DNA from: an uncultured Collinsella sp.
GTDB taxonomy: Bacteria > Actinomycetota > Coriobacteriia > Coriobacteriales > Coriobacteriaceae
Assembly: GCA_958447445.1 (NCBI GenBank)
Contig: CAUDAE010000052.1
Coordinates: 1 to 11,799 of the forward strand
DNA length: 11,799 nt
Direction of reading: 5' to 3'
Shown here: positions 5,423 through 11,799 of the stretch, piece by piece
Position numbering within the stretch: position 1 is the first letter of the stretch
How the letters are laid out: each line of letters opens with the position of its first letter
Notes under the pieces: generated by a model
What the model was told of the DNA's origin: nothing
What the model saw: only the letters and a program-made list of their open reading frames with translations
The model's database searches: none
Program-made: the position numbers and the translations under genes

Positions 5423-5641
5423 GTGGTCAAAAAAGGCCAAATATGAGTACTGTCACCAGTTTAGTAACAGCGTATTTGGGTCAAAATCGCCTCTTTGAAC
5501 CCGAGGTCTATCGAATTTACTTCGTTTTGTCTCAAGATTGGGTCAAATTAGCGTACATCTGTTGCGTAAAATGAGCAAAAATAGCTTCGTGAAATGTCTC
5601 TATTTTCATGCCAGTACTCATATTTGCCACTTTTTGACCAC
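5423..5641. mobile_element. MITE-like element with 30-bp terminal inverted repeats
   Basis: GTGGTCAAAAA...CAAATATGAGTACTG at 5423-5452 is repeated in inverse at 5612-5641, matching at 27 of 30 positions. The 219-bp element is AT-rich compared with its surroundings, and its open frames look like chance. Inside, TTGGGTCAAA occurs twice (5476-5485 and 5538-5547), echoing the GGTCAAA of the termini. No clear target-site duplication is visible. The structure fits a non-autonomous transposon, but a large regulatory hairpin cannot be excluded. It lies between the SPFH gene start and the tRNA-Leu region. Confidence 0.6.
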
Positions 5642-5700
5642 AGGGGCATCTACCGCGCGAAATCGATATGTCAAATCTGCCAAAAACGGCCCGTAACAAA

Positions 5701-5724
5701 AGAGCTCCCATCGCTGGGAGCTCT
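5701..5724 (-). terminator. Orphan copy of the tRNA-Leu terminator
   Basis: AGAGCTCCCA pairs with TGGGAGCTCT around a four-base loop, with TTTTG following on the minus strand. It copies the terminator at 5892-5911 but follows only the truncated tRNA-Leu 3' end at 5734-5751, so it probably has no transcript of its own to end. Confidence 0.75.
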
Positions 5725-5733
5725 TTCATTTAA

Positions 5734-5751
5734 TGGTGCGGGCGAAAGGAC
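5734..5751 (-). pseudogene. Truncated tRNA-Leu(CAG), 3' end only
   Basis: The minus strand carries CCA, discriminator A, the 3' acceptor strand CGCCCGC and the 3' T-stem strand. This is identical to the intact tRNA-Leu at 5923-6009 up to the first two T-loop positions (GGAC on the plus strand). Beyond this, repeat copy 3 begins. The break is in the same part of the T-loop as in the truncated tRNA-Arg at 147-166. Confidence 0.83.
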
Positions 5752-5868
5752 GTCCGCGCATCCGCTTCGCGGATCCGCACCGGCTTCGGCCGCCTGCCGG
5801 CGCCCTCGCCAGCTCGCTAAAAACGCTCCGCGTTTTCTTTACGCTCGCTCCTTCACAGGTTCAAGTCC
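5752..5868. repeat. tRNA-linked structured repeat, copy 3
   Basis: This copy has all three hairpins: ATCCGC-TTC-GCGGAT at 5760-5774, CCGGC/GCCGG, and AAAACGC-TCC-GCGTTTT at 5820-5836. It ends in GGTTCAAGTCC at 5858-5868, which is the T-loop of tRNA-Leu and not that of tRNA-Arg, matching the truncated tRNA-Leu at its left edge. GGAC (5748-5751) can pair with GTCC (5865-5868) to close the unit. The right end also lies in a local 7-bp inverted repeat, TCACAGG/CCTGTGA (5853-5874). It is non-coding and its function is unknown. Confidence 0.8.
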
Positions 5869-5891
5869 CTGTGATGGGCCCATAACAAAAA

Positions 5892-5911
5892 AGCTCCCAT
5901 TGCTGGGAGCT
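5892..5911 (-). terminator. Rho-independent terminator of tRNA-Leu
   Basis: On the minus strand AGCTCCCA-GCAA-TGGGAGCT is followed by a T-rich run (complement of the A-tract at 5886-5892). It lies 11 bases after the encoded CCA of tRNA-Leu. Confidence 0.9.
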
Positions 5912-5922
5912 CTTTCATTCAA

Positions 5923-6009
5923 TGGTGCGGGCGAAAGGACTTGAACCTTCATGGGGTTGCCCCCATACGGACCTGAACCGTACGCGTCTGCCAATTCCGC
6001 CACGCCCGC
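5923..6009 (-). tRNA. tRNA-Leu (anticodon CAG)
   Basis: The gene is 87 nt including an encoded CCA. The acceptor stem pairs GCGGGCG with CGCCCGC. The anticodon arm is TACGG-TTCAGGT-CCGTA, giving anticodon CAG, which reads CUG, a codon used heavily in this GC-rich genome. The long variable arm TGGGG-GCAA-CCCCA is typical of class II tRNAs, and the T arm is AAGG-TTCAAGT-CCTT with a GAA start. It has its own promoter and terminator, and it lies just downstream of tatD on the same strand. Confidence 0.97.
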
Positions 6010-6020
6010 GTGCAGGAATT

Positions 6021-6049
6021 AGAATAACGGAGCGCCACCGCGAACGCAA
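6021..6049 (-). promoter_or_regulatory. Promoter of tRNA-Leu
   Basis: TTGCGT (complement of 6044-6049), a 17-base spacer and TATTCT (complement of 6021-6026) lie between the tatD stop codon and the tRNA 5' end. The -10 ends 11 bases before the tRNA, the same geometry as the tRNA-Arg promoters. There is no room for a terminator after tatD, so tatD transcripts may read into the tRNA. Confidence 0.7.
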
Positions 6050-6052
6050 GAA

Positions 6053-6970
6053 CTATTTTTGAAAAAGTTTGCAGGCATTTTCCCAGGCGGCTCGAGCGAT
6101 TGCCTCAGCGTCCTCGCCGGTACGATCGACGCGGTCGTTGACCAGCGCGTTTGCTGTGATGGAAATCATTGCAGGCTCGCACTCAAGACCGCGAATGGGC
6201 TCCGGCGCCATATAGGGACAATCCGTCTCGAACAAAATACGGTCGAGCGGGGTTGCCGCGAATGCCTCGCGCACGTCGTCGTTGCGCTTAAAGGTAGCCG
6301 CGCCGCCATAGGCGATGTAACAACCCAAATCCACAAAGCGCTCCATCGTGGCTCGTTCCTCGCCAAAGCAGTGCAGCACGCAACCGGCCTGGGGCACGCC
6401 GACCTCGCGCAACACGTTGTAGGCGTCTACATGCGAGGTGCGCTCCTCGTCCGTATCCTCATGACGCAGATGCAGCTCTACCGGCACATTGCGGCGTACG
6501 GCGACCTCGAGTTGGCGCGCCATACAGTCGATCTGCACGTCGTGGGGCGCCGGCGCGATATCGTCGTCATAGTCCATGTGGTAGTCCAGACCGATCTCGC
6601 CAATACCGGCGCATAAGGGATCATCGAGTGCGGCAACGACCTGTGCGTGAACGTCGTCGGTATAGTCCGGTGCGCCATACGGATGCACGCCGGCAAGATA
6701 TTTGATCTGTGGAATATCCTGCATCGGCAGAATCTCGTGCGTCAGCCAGTCGCTATAGTCCGCCACGCTGCGTTTGTCAGCGATGGGGTCGAGCATCGTC
6801 ACCAACAGGTCGACGCCCGCGGCTTTGGCGCGCTCAAGCGTCTCGGGCACTTCCTTGCTCCAAAATGAGAGCAGGTGCGCATGCGTATCGGCAAGCGGCG
6901 CCAGCGGCACCGGGCAGGCCACCGTTTTCTTCTTTTTGGTAAACGTCACGAGTTCGACATTAGGCGTCAT
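6053..6970 (-). CDS. tatD: TatD-family metal-dependent hydrolase (DNase)
   Basis: TatD proteins are TIM-barrel amidohydrolase-type enzymes with divalent-metal-dependent nuclease activity (3'-5' exonuclease on DNA or RNA in characterised members). All metal-site motifs are visible: DTHAHL at residues 28-33, GVHP at 94-97, GEIGLD at 124-129, LHLR at 166-169, LHCF at 199-202 and ETDCPYMAP at 248-256. The 305-residue length is slightly more than usual because about 25 residues, including KKKK, precede the first motif. No better in-frame start is seen, and CAGGAG lies seven bases ahead of ATG 6970. The gene overlaps the end of rsmA by 11 bp, a sign of translational coupling. Association with rsmA and metG is common in bacteria, although tatD more often precedes rsmA. 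Confidence 0.94.
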   Translation of the reverse strand: MTPNVELVTFTKKKKTVACPVPLAPLADTHAHLLSFWSKEVPETLERAKAAGVDLLVTMLDPIADKRSVADYSDWLTHEILPMQDIPQIKYLAGVHPYGAPDYTDDVHAQVVAALDDPLCAGIGEIGLDYHMDYDDDIAPAPHDVQIDCMARQLEVAVRRNVPVELHLRHEDTDEERTSHVDAYNVLREVGVPQAGCVLHCFGEERATMERFVDLGCYIAYGGAATFKRNDDVREAFAATPLDRILFETDCPYMAPEPIRGLECEPAMISITANALVNDRVDRTGEDAEAIARAAWENACKLFQK

Positions 6971-7820
6971 AGATTAGCTCCTGAGCCAAGCGGACAAAGG
7001 CAGCGACGTCGAGCGTCTCAGCGCGCGTGGTAGGTGCGATACCGCAGGCCTCAAAGGCGGCGTCGAGCGCGTCCTTGGCAAAGCCGTTGGCACTCATGGA
7101 GTTGCGGATCGTCTTGCGGCGCTGAGCAAACGCGGCATCGATCACACGGGCCACAAACTCGCGGTCGATGCCCTCGGGCACCACGCCGTCAACACGATCG
7201 ATGCGCACCACGGCAGAATCCACATGCGGCGCCGGCATAAAGCAGCGCGGCGGCACCTCAAAGCGCCCCGTCACCTGCGCATACAGGCCGAGTTTTGCCG
7301 TGTAGCCGCCATAGGTCTTGTTGCCCGGCGTTGCGCCAATACGATCTGCAACTTCCTTTTGCACCATAACGACAGCGCGCATAAGCGCGGGCATCGTCTG
7401 GAAAAACTGAAGGATGATCGTCGCCGCCACGTTATAGGGCAGATTCGCGACAAACACCGTGGGTTCACCACCGGCGGCATGCTCAATCTGCTCCGGCGTC
7501 ACCTTGAGCGCATCGCCCATGATAAAGCGGAAGTTGGCATAGTCGGCGGCGTGGGCGTCAAGCACCGGCTCAAGCTCGGGATCGGCCTCAATCGACGTAA
7601 CGCACGCCGCCTCCTGCAGCAGGGCCAACGTCAGCGTGCCGCAACCCGGGCCGACCTCGAGCACGCGCTCATCGCCCGTAAGCTCAGCGAGCTCACAGAT
7701 ACGTTCGATCACATGGTTGTCGATCAGGAAGTTTTGGCCCAGGCGATGCTTGGTCGCAAGGCCAAACTCCTCTAGCAGCTCCCTAGTTGCCGTGGGGTTT
7801 GCCAAAGGCGAAGTTGTCAT
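6960..7820 (-). CDS. rsmA: 16S rRNA (adenine1518/1519-N6)-dimethyltransferase
   Basis: RsmA (KsgA) dimethylates A1518 and A1519 in the helix 45 loop of 16S rRNA with S-adenosylmethionine, a late checkpoint in 30S assembly. Loss usually gives kasugamycin resistance. The 286-residue protein shows LGQNFLID at residues 27-34, the cofactor loop EVGPGCGTLT at 55-64, the acidic SAM residue in SIEADPEL near 78, and the catalytic NLPYN at 126-130. A helical C-terminal domain follows. ATG 7820 has AAGGAGG five bases upstream. A terminator hairpin lies between metG and this gene, so expression depends on readthrough or on a promoter I could not locate with confidence. It overlaps tatD by 11 bp. Confidence 0.96.
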   Translation of the reverse strand: MTTSPLANPTATRELLEEFGLATKHRLGQNFLIDNHVIERICELAELTGDERVLEVGPGCGTLTLALLQEAACVTSIEADPELEPVLDAHAADYANFRFIMGDALKVTPEQIEHAAGGEPTVFVANLPYNVAATIILQFFQTMPALMRAVVMVQKEVADRIGATPGNKTYGGYTAKLGLYAQVTGRFEVPPRCFMPAPHVDSAVVRIDRVDGVVPEGIDREFVARVIDAAFAQRRKTIRNSMSANGFAKDALDAAFEACGIAPTTRAETLDVAAFVRLAQELIYDA

Positions 7821-7853
7821 GGTTGCCTCCTTAACATGGTGGCTGCATCGTAA

Positions 7854-7888
7854 AGCAAAAGGGCATGGACCGTTGCGGCCATGCCCTT
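7854..7888 (-). terminator. Terminator or attenuator between metG and rsmA
   Basis: On the minus strand AAGGGCATGG pairs with CCATGCCCTT (10 bp), with an inner CCG/CGG pair in the loop, followed by TTGCTTT. It begins about 40 bases after the metG stop and ends about 33 bases before the rsmA start. The T-tract is interrupted, so termination may be partial. Confidence 0.75.
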
Positions 7889-7927
7889 ACAGCTAAACAG
7901 CAAATTGCCGATATGGCGCGCAGCGGC

Positions 7928-9529
7928 TTAGCCCAGACGCGGGAACAGCGGCTCGCCCTTCTCGACGGGCTGACCACCGGCAAGCAGGCCCCAAGCGCAA
8001 ATGCCCTTGAGGTCGTCGCTCGCGGCCTCGTCCTCGCAGGACAGGCGGCGCAGGGCCTCGGCAGAAGTCTGGGGCATGAGCGGCATCAGCAGGTGAGCGG
8101 CAATGCGGATGGCCTCGAGCAGGTTGTAGATCACAAACGCCAGCTCGTCAGCCTTGGCCTCGTCCTTGGCAAGCGCCCAGGGCTCGGAGTCCTCGATGTA
8201 GTGGTTGGCGGCATGGATGAGCTCCATGACCTCGTCCTTAGCTCCACCATAATCGAGCACGTCCATCTTGGCCATGTAGCGATCGACCAGGCCATCGGCA
8301 ATCTTTGCCAACGGGTTGTCGAACGCATCGAACGATGCGGGCTTGGCGGGCGCGCAACCGTCAAAGTACTTGCCGCTCATGTTGAGCGAACGCGAAATGA
8401 GGTTGCCCCAGCTGTTGGCCAGGTCGGCGTTGTAGACCTGCTCCATGCGATCGAAGCTGATGGCACCGTCGGTGCCGGGGACGACGTCGGTCATGAAGTA
8501 ATAGCGATAGCCCTCGACGCCCAGCATGTCGATAACGTCCTGCGGAGCGATGGCGTTGCCGCGGCTCTTGGACATCTTTTCGGCCTTGCCGGTCTCGGCA
8601 TTGCGCACGGTCAGGAAGCCGTGGGCAAAGACGTGCTCGGGCAGGGCCTCACCGATGGCCATGAGCATGGCGGGCCAAATGACGCAGTGGAAGCGGATGA
8701 TGTCCTTACCCACGATGTGGAACTGCGCGGGCCAACGATAGGCCAGCTCGGCACGCGCCTCGTCGGTGTCGACGCCGTAGCCGACGGCCGTCATATAGTT
8801 GAGCAGCGCATCGAACCACACGTAGGTCACGTGGCCCTCGTCAAACGGGACCTGAATGCCCCAGTCAAAGCTCGTGCGGCTCACGGAAAGGTCGTTAAGG
8901 CCGCCCTCGACAAAGCTGCGCACCTCGTTCATGCGGAACGCAGGCTCGACAAAGTCGGGGTGCTCGTCGTAAAGCTTGAGCAGCTTGTCCTGGAAGGCGG
9001 AAAGCTTAAAGAAGTAGGACTCCTCCTGCACGCGCTCAAGCGGACGGTGGCAGTCGGGGCACAGGTGCTGGCCGACGCTGCCGTACTCCTCGTCGCCCTT
9101 CTGGACCTGCGTATCGGTGAAGTAGGTCTCGTCAGGCACGCAATACCAGCCGTCGTAGCTGCCCTTATACAGGTAACCGGACTCCTTCATGCGCTCCCAC
9201 AGGTACTGCACGGCATGATGCTGGCGCGGCTCGGTGGTGCGGATGAAGTCGTCGTTGGAGATCTCGAGCTTGCTCCAAAGCTCCTTGAAGTGCGGAGCCT
9301 GGCTGTCGGTCCACTCCTGCGGCGTCATGCCATGCTTGGCTGCGGCCTCGGCGACCTTCTCGCCGTGCTCGTCCATACCGGTCAGGAACTTGACGTTATA
9401 GCCGGCGGAGCGGCGATAGCGAGCCTGAACGTCGGCGATGATGGTGGAATAAGCCGTGCCCAGGTGCGGATCGGCGTTGACGTAGTAGATGGGCGTCGTG
9501 ATAAAGAACGAAGGCTTGCTTTGATCCAT
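7928..9529 (-). CDS. metG: Methionyl-tRNA synthetase
   Basis: This class I enzyme attaches methionine to initiator and elongator tRNA-Met. The HIGH-type motif reads PHLGT at residues 21-25 and KMSKS is at 318-322. The connective insert carries GWYCVPDE and CPDC. Only three of the four cysteines of a full zinc knuckle are present, because aspartate replaces the second, as in some other MetRS. The 533 residues include the anticodon-binding helical domain (motif SWGNLISRSLNMS) but no C-terminal EMAP-like tRNA-binding domain. ATG 9529 has GGAGGAC eight bases ahead. It lies 69 bp after rsmI and before rsmA in the same direction, a conserved neighbourhood. A hairpin terminator follows. Confidence 0.97.
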   Translation of the reverse strand: MDQSKPSFFITTPIYYVNADPHLGTAYSTIIADVQARYRRSAGYNVKFLTGMDEHGEKVAEAAAKHGMTPQEWTDSQAPHFKELWSKLEISNDDFIRTTEPRQHHAVQYLWERMKESGYLYKGSYDGWYCVPDETYFTDTQVQKGDEEYGSVGQHLCPDCHRPLERVQEESYFFKLSAFQDKLLKLYDEHPDFVEPAFRMNEVRSFVEGGLNDLSVSRTSFDWGIQVPFDEGHVTYVWFDALLNYMTAVGYGVDTDEARAELAYRWPAQFHIVGKDIIRFHCVIWPAMLMAIGEALPEHVFAHGFLTVRNAETGKAEKMSKSRGNAIAPQDVIDMLGVEGYRYYFMTDVVPGTDGAISFDRMEQVYNADLANSWGNLISRSLNMSGKYFDGCAPAKPASFDAFDNPLAKIADGLVDRYMAKMDVLDYGGAKDEVMELIHAANHYIEDSEPWALAKDEAKADELAFVIYNLLEAIRIAAHLLMPLMPQTSAEALRRLSCEDEAASDDLKGICAWGLLAGGQPVEKGEPLFPRLG

Positions 9530-9598
9530 GGGGTTTGTCCTCCAGAAAAACGTTGCATACAGGGGATGATTCTAGCGCAAGGGCTGGATATCCTCCAT

Positions 9599-10477
9599 CT
9601 ATTGCATATCGAGCACCATGGCATAGACATCGCGCTTGCGGCGCGAATACTTCTGAGACAGGCGCTTGGCCACCGCAGAGGCGGGCTCCCCCTCCTCGAG
9701 CGCGGAGCGGATATCCTCGCACAGGGCCTCGTCGGGATCCGCTGCCGCGGCGCCAACCGGCACGATACCGGCCTCCTCATCCTCGCTCGGCGGCGCGATG
9801 ACCAGCGCAATCTCGCCCTTTACCTCGCCGCGAGCACGCAGCTCCTCGGCGAGCTGGGCAGCAGGCCCGCGCAAGACCTCCTCGTGCAGCTTGGTGAGTT
9901 CGCGGCAGACGGCAACCTCACGCTGGGGAAAGACCTCCGCCACGGCCTCGAGCGTCGCCACGATGCGGTGTGGAGACTCGTAGAAGATGAGCGCGCCGGG
10001 CACTACGGCAAGGCGCTGCAAACGGCGCACGCGGTCGCCGTGCTTTCGGCCCAAAAAGCCCTCGAAGAAAAAATGCTCGCAGGGAATGCCGGACGAAACG
10101 AGCGCCGTGACGCAAGCAGAGGGCCCGGGGATAACTTCGACGGGCACATCGGCCTCACGCGCTGCCTCGACCAGCGCCTGGCCGGGGTCGGACACACTCG
10201 GCATGCCGGCGTCCGAGGCAAAGGCGAGGGTCTCCCCCGCCAGCAGGCGGTCGACCAGGCCGGCGGCGCGACTGGCGATCACATTCTCGTCGCAACGGAC
10301 AAGCGGCTTGGAAATGCCCAGATGCATCAGCAGCTTTGACGTCACACGCGTGTCTTCGCAGCAGATGGCATCGGCGGCGGCAAAGGCCTCGCCAACGCGC
10401 GGGGACAGGTCGCCCAGGTTGCCGATGGGCGTGCCGACCACATAGAGTTTGCCCGTATGGGCGCTGTTTTGCGTCAT
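9599..10477 (-). CDS. rsmI: 16S rRNA (cytidine1402-2'-O)-methyltransferase
   Basis: RsmI methylates the 2'-OH of C1402 in the 30S decoding centre. It belongs to the tetrapyrrole-methylase fold family. Recognisable motifs are YVVGTPIGNLGD at residues 12-23, CEDTR at 40-44, SDAGMPSVSDPG at 88-99, a PGPSA stretch near 117-121, FYESPHR and CRELTKLHEE. The 292-residue length is normal. ATG 10477 has only a weak ribosome site (AGG followed by TTGAT). The stop codon of the GH5-like gene lies six bases upstream, so translation is probably coupled to that gene. Confidence 0.96.
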   Translation of the reverse strand: MTQNSAHTGKLYVVGTPIGNLGDLSPRVGEAFAAADAICCEDTRVTSKLLMHLGISKPLVRCDENVIASRAAGLVDRLLAGETLAFASDAGMPSVSDPGQALVEAAREADVPVEVIPGPSACVTALVSSGIPCEHFFFEGFLGRKHGDRVRRLQRLAVVPGALIFYESPHRIVATLEAVAEVFPQREVAVCRELTKLHEEVLRGPAAQLAEELRARGEVKGEIALVIAPPSEDEEAGIVPVGAAAADPDEALCEDIRSALEEGEPASAVAKRLSQKYSRRKRDVYAMVLDMQ

Positions 10478-10483
10478 ATCAAC

Positions 10484-11545
10484 CTATTCAATCATGCCGC
10501 GCTCGAGCGTACCGAGTGCCGCGCGGGCGTCCCATGCTGCAATGCGCTTCTCGGTCTTCCACGTTTGGAAGAACCAACCGGTAGCCGGCGCAAACGAAGC
10601 CAGCTGGTTGGCGATAAACACGCGCTCGTAGGCATTGCGGCCCTCGGGCGTAACCGACGAGTTGGCAAAGATCGCCGCGCCCGACCATTCGCCCACCAGC
10701 ACGGGGAACCCTGTCGAGATCGCTTCTTTAAGCTCGCGCTTGTTACGCGAAATCGCCGTCGTCAGCCCGCGGGGGCTCGTGATGTCGAGCGCGTACTCGT
10801 CGCGGTAATGGTACAGGTGAAGGTCCATGTAGACGTTCTTGTACTTGGCACCGCGCATAAAATGCTTCCACTCGCTGGGATGCCCCGAAGACGAGAAGAC
10901 GACGATCTTATCCTCGGGCATATACGAACGGACGAGCTCGTAGGCATCGCGATAGAAATTGCGCAAGTAGTGGGCCGGAATTCCATCCGTCATGGTAAAG
11001 AGGCTCTTGCGGACGCTCATCTGCGGCGTGTCCAGCAGCTCAATGCCCAGCAGGCTCTCGGCCTCGCCGTAGCGATCGGCCAAGCGCTCGAGCACGTCGA
11101 GTGCGACATGACGGCCGTTGGTGGACGAATGCCACTCGGCAACAGTCTCCGGCGTGGTGGGCGAATCGTTGGAATCGCCCTGGCCACCGGGCACCGTCGC
11201 CAGATCGAGCAGCACGCGGATGTCGTACTTGGCAGCCCACTCAATTGCACGGTCGATGTAGTCGACAACCGAGATGTAGGACGCATCGGCCTCCTGCGAA
11301 CCAAAGGCATACCAGGGCACCGGCAGACGCACGGCATTGAGACCGATCTGCGCCATGCGGCGAAAATCGTCCTCACTCACAAACGTCTCGTAATGACGGC
11401 GCATGCGCTCGTTATAGGCGGCGGTGCCCATGGCCTCCTGCAGCTCGGCCGCGTTGGATGCACCGGTCGCCGCGTATAGCGACGGGGTCACCCAAGGCTC
11501 GGGAATAAACCAGCCAGAGAGATTAACGCCGAGTATCCTCTCCAT
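10484..11545 (-). CDS. GH5-like exo-beta-1,3-glucanase homologue with altered active site
   Basis: The 353-residue protein resembles the GH5 exo-1,3-beta-glucanase group (yeast Exg1 type). Shared features are GVNLSGWFIPEPWVTPSL at the N terminus, NAVRLPVPW, an APGSQN-like loop (VPGGQGDSNDS), DLHLYHY, GEWSGA and a closing GWFFQTWKTE. The nucleophile glutamate is present (E286 in GEWS). The acid/base motif NEP is replaced by DTP (residues 172-174), and the DLH before the loop reads DLA. The protein may therefore be inactive as a hydrolase or use a different chemistry. There is no signal peptide, so it is probably cytoplasmic, unlike fungal relatives. I chose ATG 11545 because AAGGGGG lies five bases ahead and the family motif starts at once. 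It stands six bases before rsmI, an unusual partner. Confidence 0.85.
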   Translation of the reverse strand: MERILGVNLSGWFIPEPWVTPSLYAATGASNAAELQEAMGTAAYNERMRRHYETFVSEDDFRRMAQIGLNAVRLPVPWYAFGSQEADASYISVVDYIDRAIEWAAKYDIRVLLDLATVPGGQGDSNDSPTTPETVAEWHSSTNGRHVALDVLERLADRYGEAESLLGIELLDTPQMSVRKSLFTMTDGIPAHYLRNFYRDAYELVRSYMPEDKIVVFSSSGHPSEWKHFMRGAKYKNVYMDLHLYHYRDEYALDITSPRGLTTAISRNKRELKEAISTGFPVLVGEWSGAAIFANSSVTPEGRNAYERVFIANQLASFAPATGWFFQTWKTEKRIAAWDARAALGTLERGMIE

Positions 11546-11754
11546 CACTGCCCCCTTCGGATCGTGCAGGCCAAACCTGCATCGTATTGCATAGGAAAAG
11601 TATCGTTTTGAGTATACCCGCGCGTGCGGACAGACGACCGAACGGTCTGTAAAGTGGCGCAAAAGCGGGAGGAATGTCTGGGGCGAGCGGGGTCAAGATG
11701 ACGTACCGAGATGCGCATACACGCCGAGGGCAGGCGCCGGACAGCGCAGTCCAT
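11545..11754 (-). CDS. Possible 69-residue upstream ORF coupled to the GH5-like gene
   Basis: ATG 11754 has AAGGAG seven bases upstream, and the frame ends in TGA whose last base is the A of the GH5-like ATG (TGATG overlap, complement of 11543-11547), a classic coupling arrangement. Against this, the product is arginine-rich (MDCAVRRLPSACMRISVRHL at the start) with no family look, and mixed codon use suggests chance. A TATACT sequence (complement of 11611-11616) inside it may be the real promoter of the downstream gene. I keep it as a candidate leader ORF only. Confidence 0.22.
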   Translation of the reverse strand: MDCAVRRLPSACMRISVRHLDPARPRHSSRFCATLQTVRSSVRTRGYTQNDTFPMQYDAGLACTIRRGQ

Positions 11755-11799
11755 TCTTTCGCTCCTTGATGGGGGGGGCTGTCCGCGGGTCCGCATAAA

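Noticed and set aside
5532..5729. A 65-codon minus-strand frame over the inverted-repeat element and the orphan terminator.
   Set aside because: It starts in the terminator hairpin, has no ribosome site and its translation has no domain look.
7865..10339. An 824-codon open frame on the plus strand, antisense to metG and rsmI.
   Set aside because: It mirrors two well-identified genes. Long antisense frames arise from the strong codon bias of GC-rich genes. The translation shows no family motifs and no ribosome site.
11546..11662. A start 39 codons further upstream for the GH5-like protein.
   Set aside because: The extra residues lack any family match, and the ATG at 11545 has a good ribosome site directly before the conserved N-terminal motif.

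Overview
The window reads like chromosomal DNA of a GC-rich Gram-positive, most likely a gut Coriobacteriia (Collinsella-like). The reasons are the strong AGGAGG-type ribosome sites, tRNAs with encoded CCA, and the housekeeping gene order rsmI-metG-rsmA-tatD. That placement is inferred from gene content and style, not from a database match. All protein genes lie on the minus strand except one 57-residue membrane protein. No phage, transposase or plasmid genes were found.

Layout from left to right. Positions 1-775 hold a tRNA-Arg(ACG) cluster: two identical intact genes, each with its own promoter and terminator, one truncated tRNA-Arg 3' end, and two copies of a structured GC-rich repeat. At 813-1190 is an unrecognised 125-residue protein with a near-consensus LexA (SOS) box over its promoter. 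serS follows at 1362-2645. Its motif 1 region contains a 32-base stretch identical to the Illumina P5 flow-cell oligo including its T10 tail, almost certainly an assembly or library artefact. The small membrane protein gene (2757-2930) diverges from serS and ends at a strong terminator. A compact minus-strand group then encodes an SPFH/band 7 protein, RlmH and ProC (5345 down to 3086).

Positions 5346-5922 contain no gene. They hold a 219-bp element with 30-bp inverted termini, an orphan terminator, a truncated tRNA-Leu 3' end and a third copy of the structured repeat. An intact tRNA-Leu(CAG) with its own promoter and terminator follows. The right half is a translation and rRNA-modification group read leftward: a GH5-like protein, rsmI, metG, rsmA and tatD. 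The GH5-like protein lacks the acid/base glutamate of the NEP motif.

Functionally, most genes serve translation: seryl- and methionyl-tRNA synthetases, three rRNA methyltransferases (RlmH, RsmA, RsmI) and tRNAs. The observations most worth following are the tRNA-linked repeat family, whose ends match the T-loop of whichever tRNA it adjoins and whose hairpin shows compensatory changes; the sequencing-oligo segment in serS; the putative SOS-controlled orphan gene; and the catalytically altered GH5 homologue.
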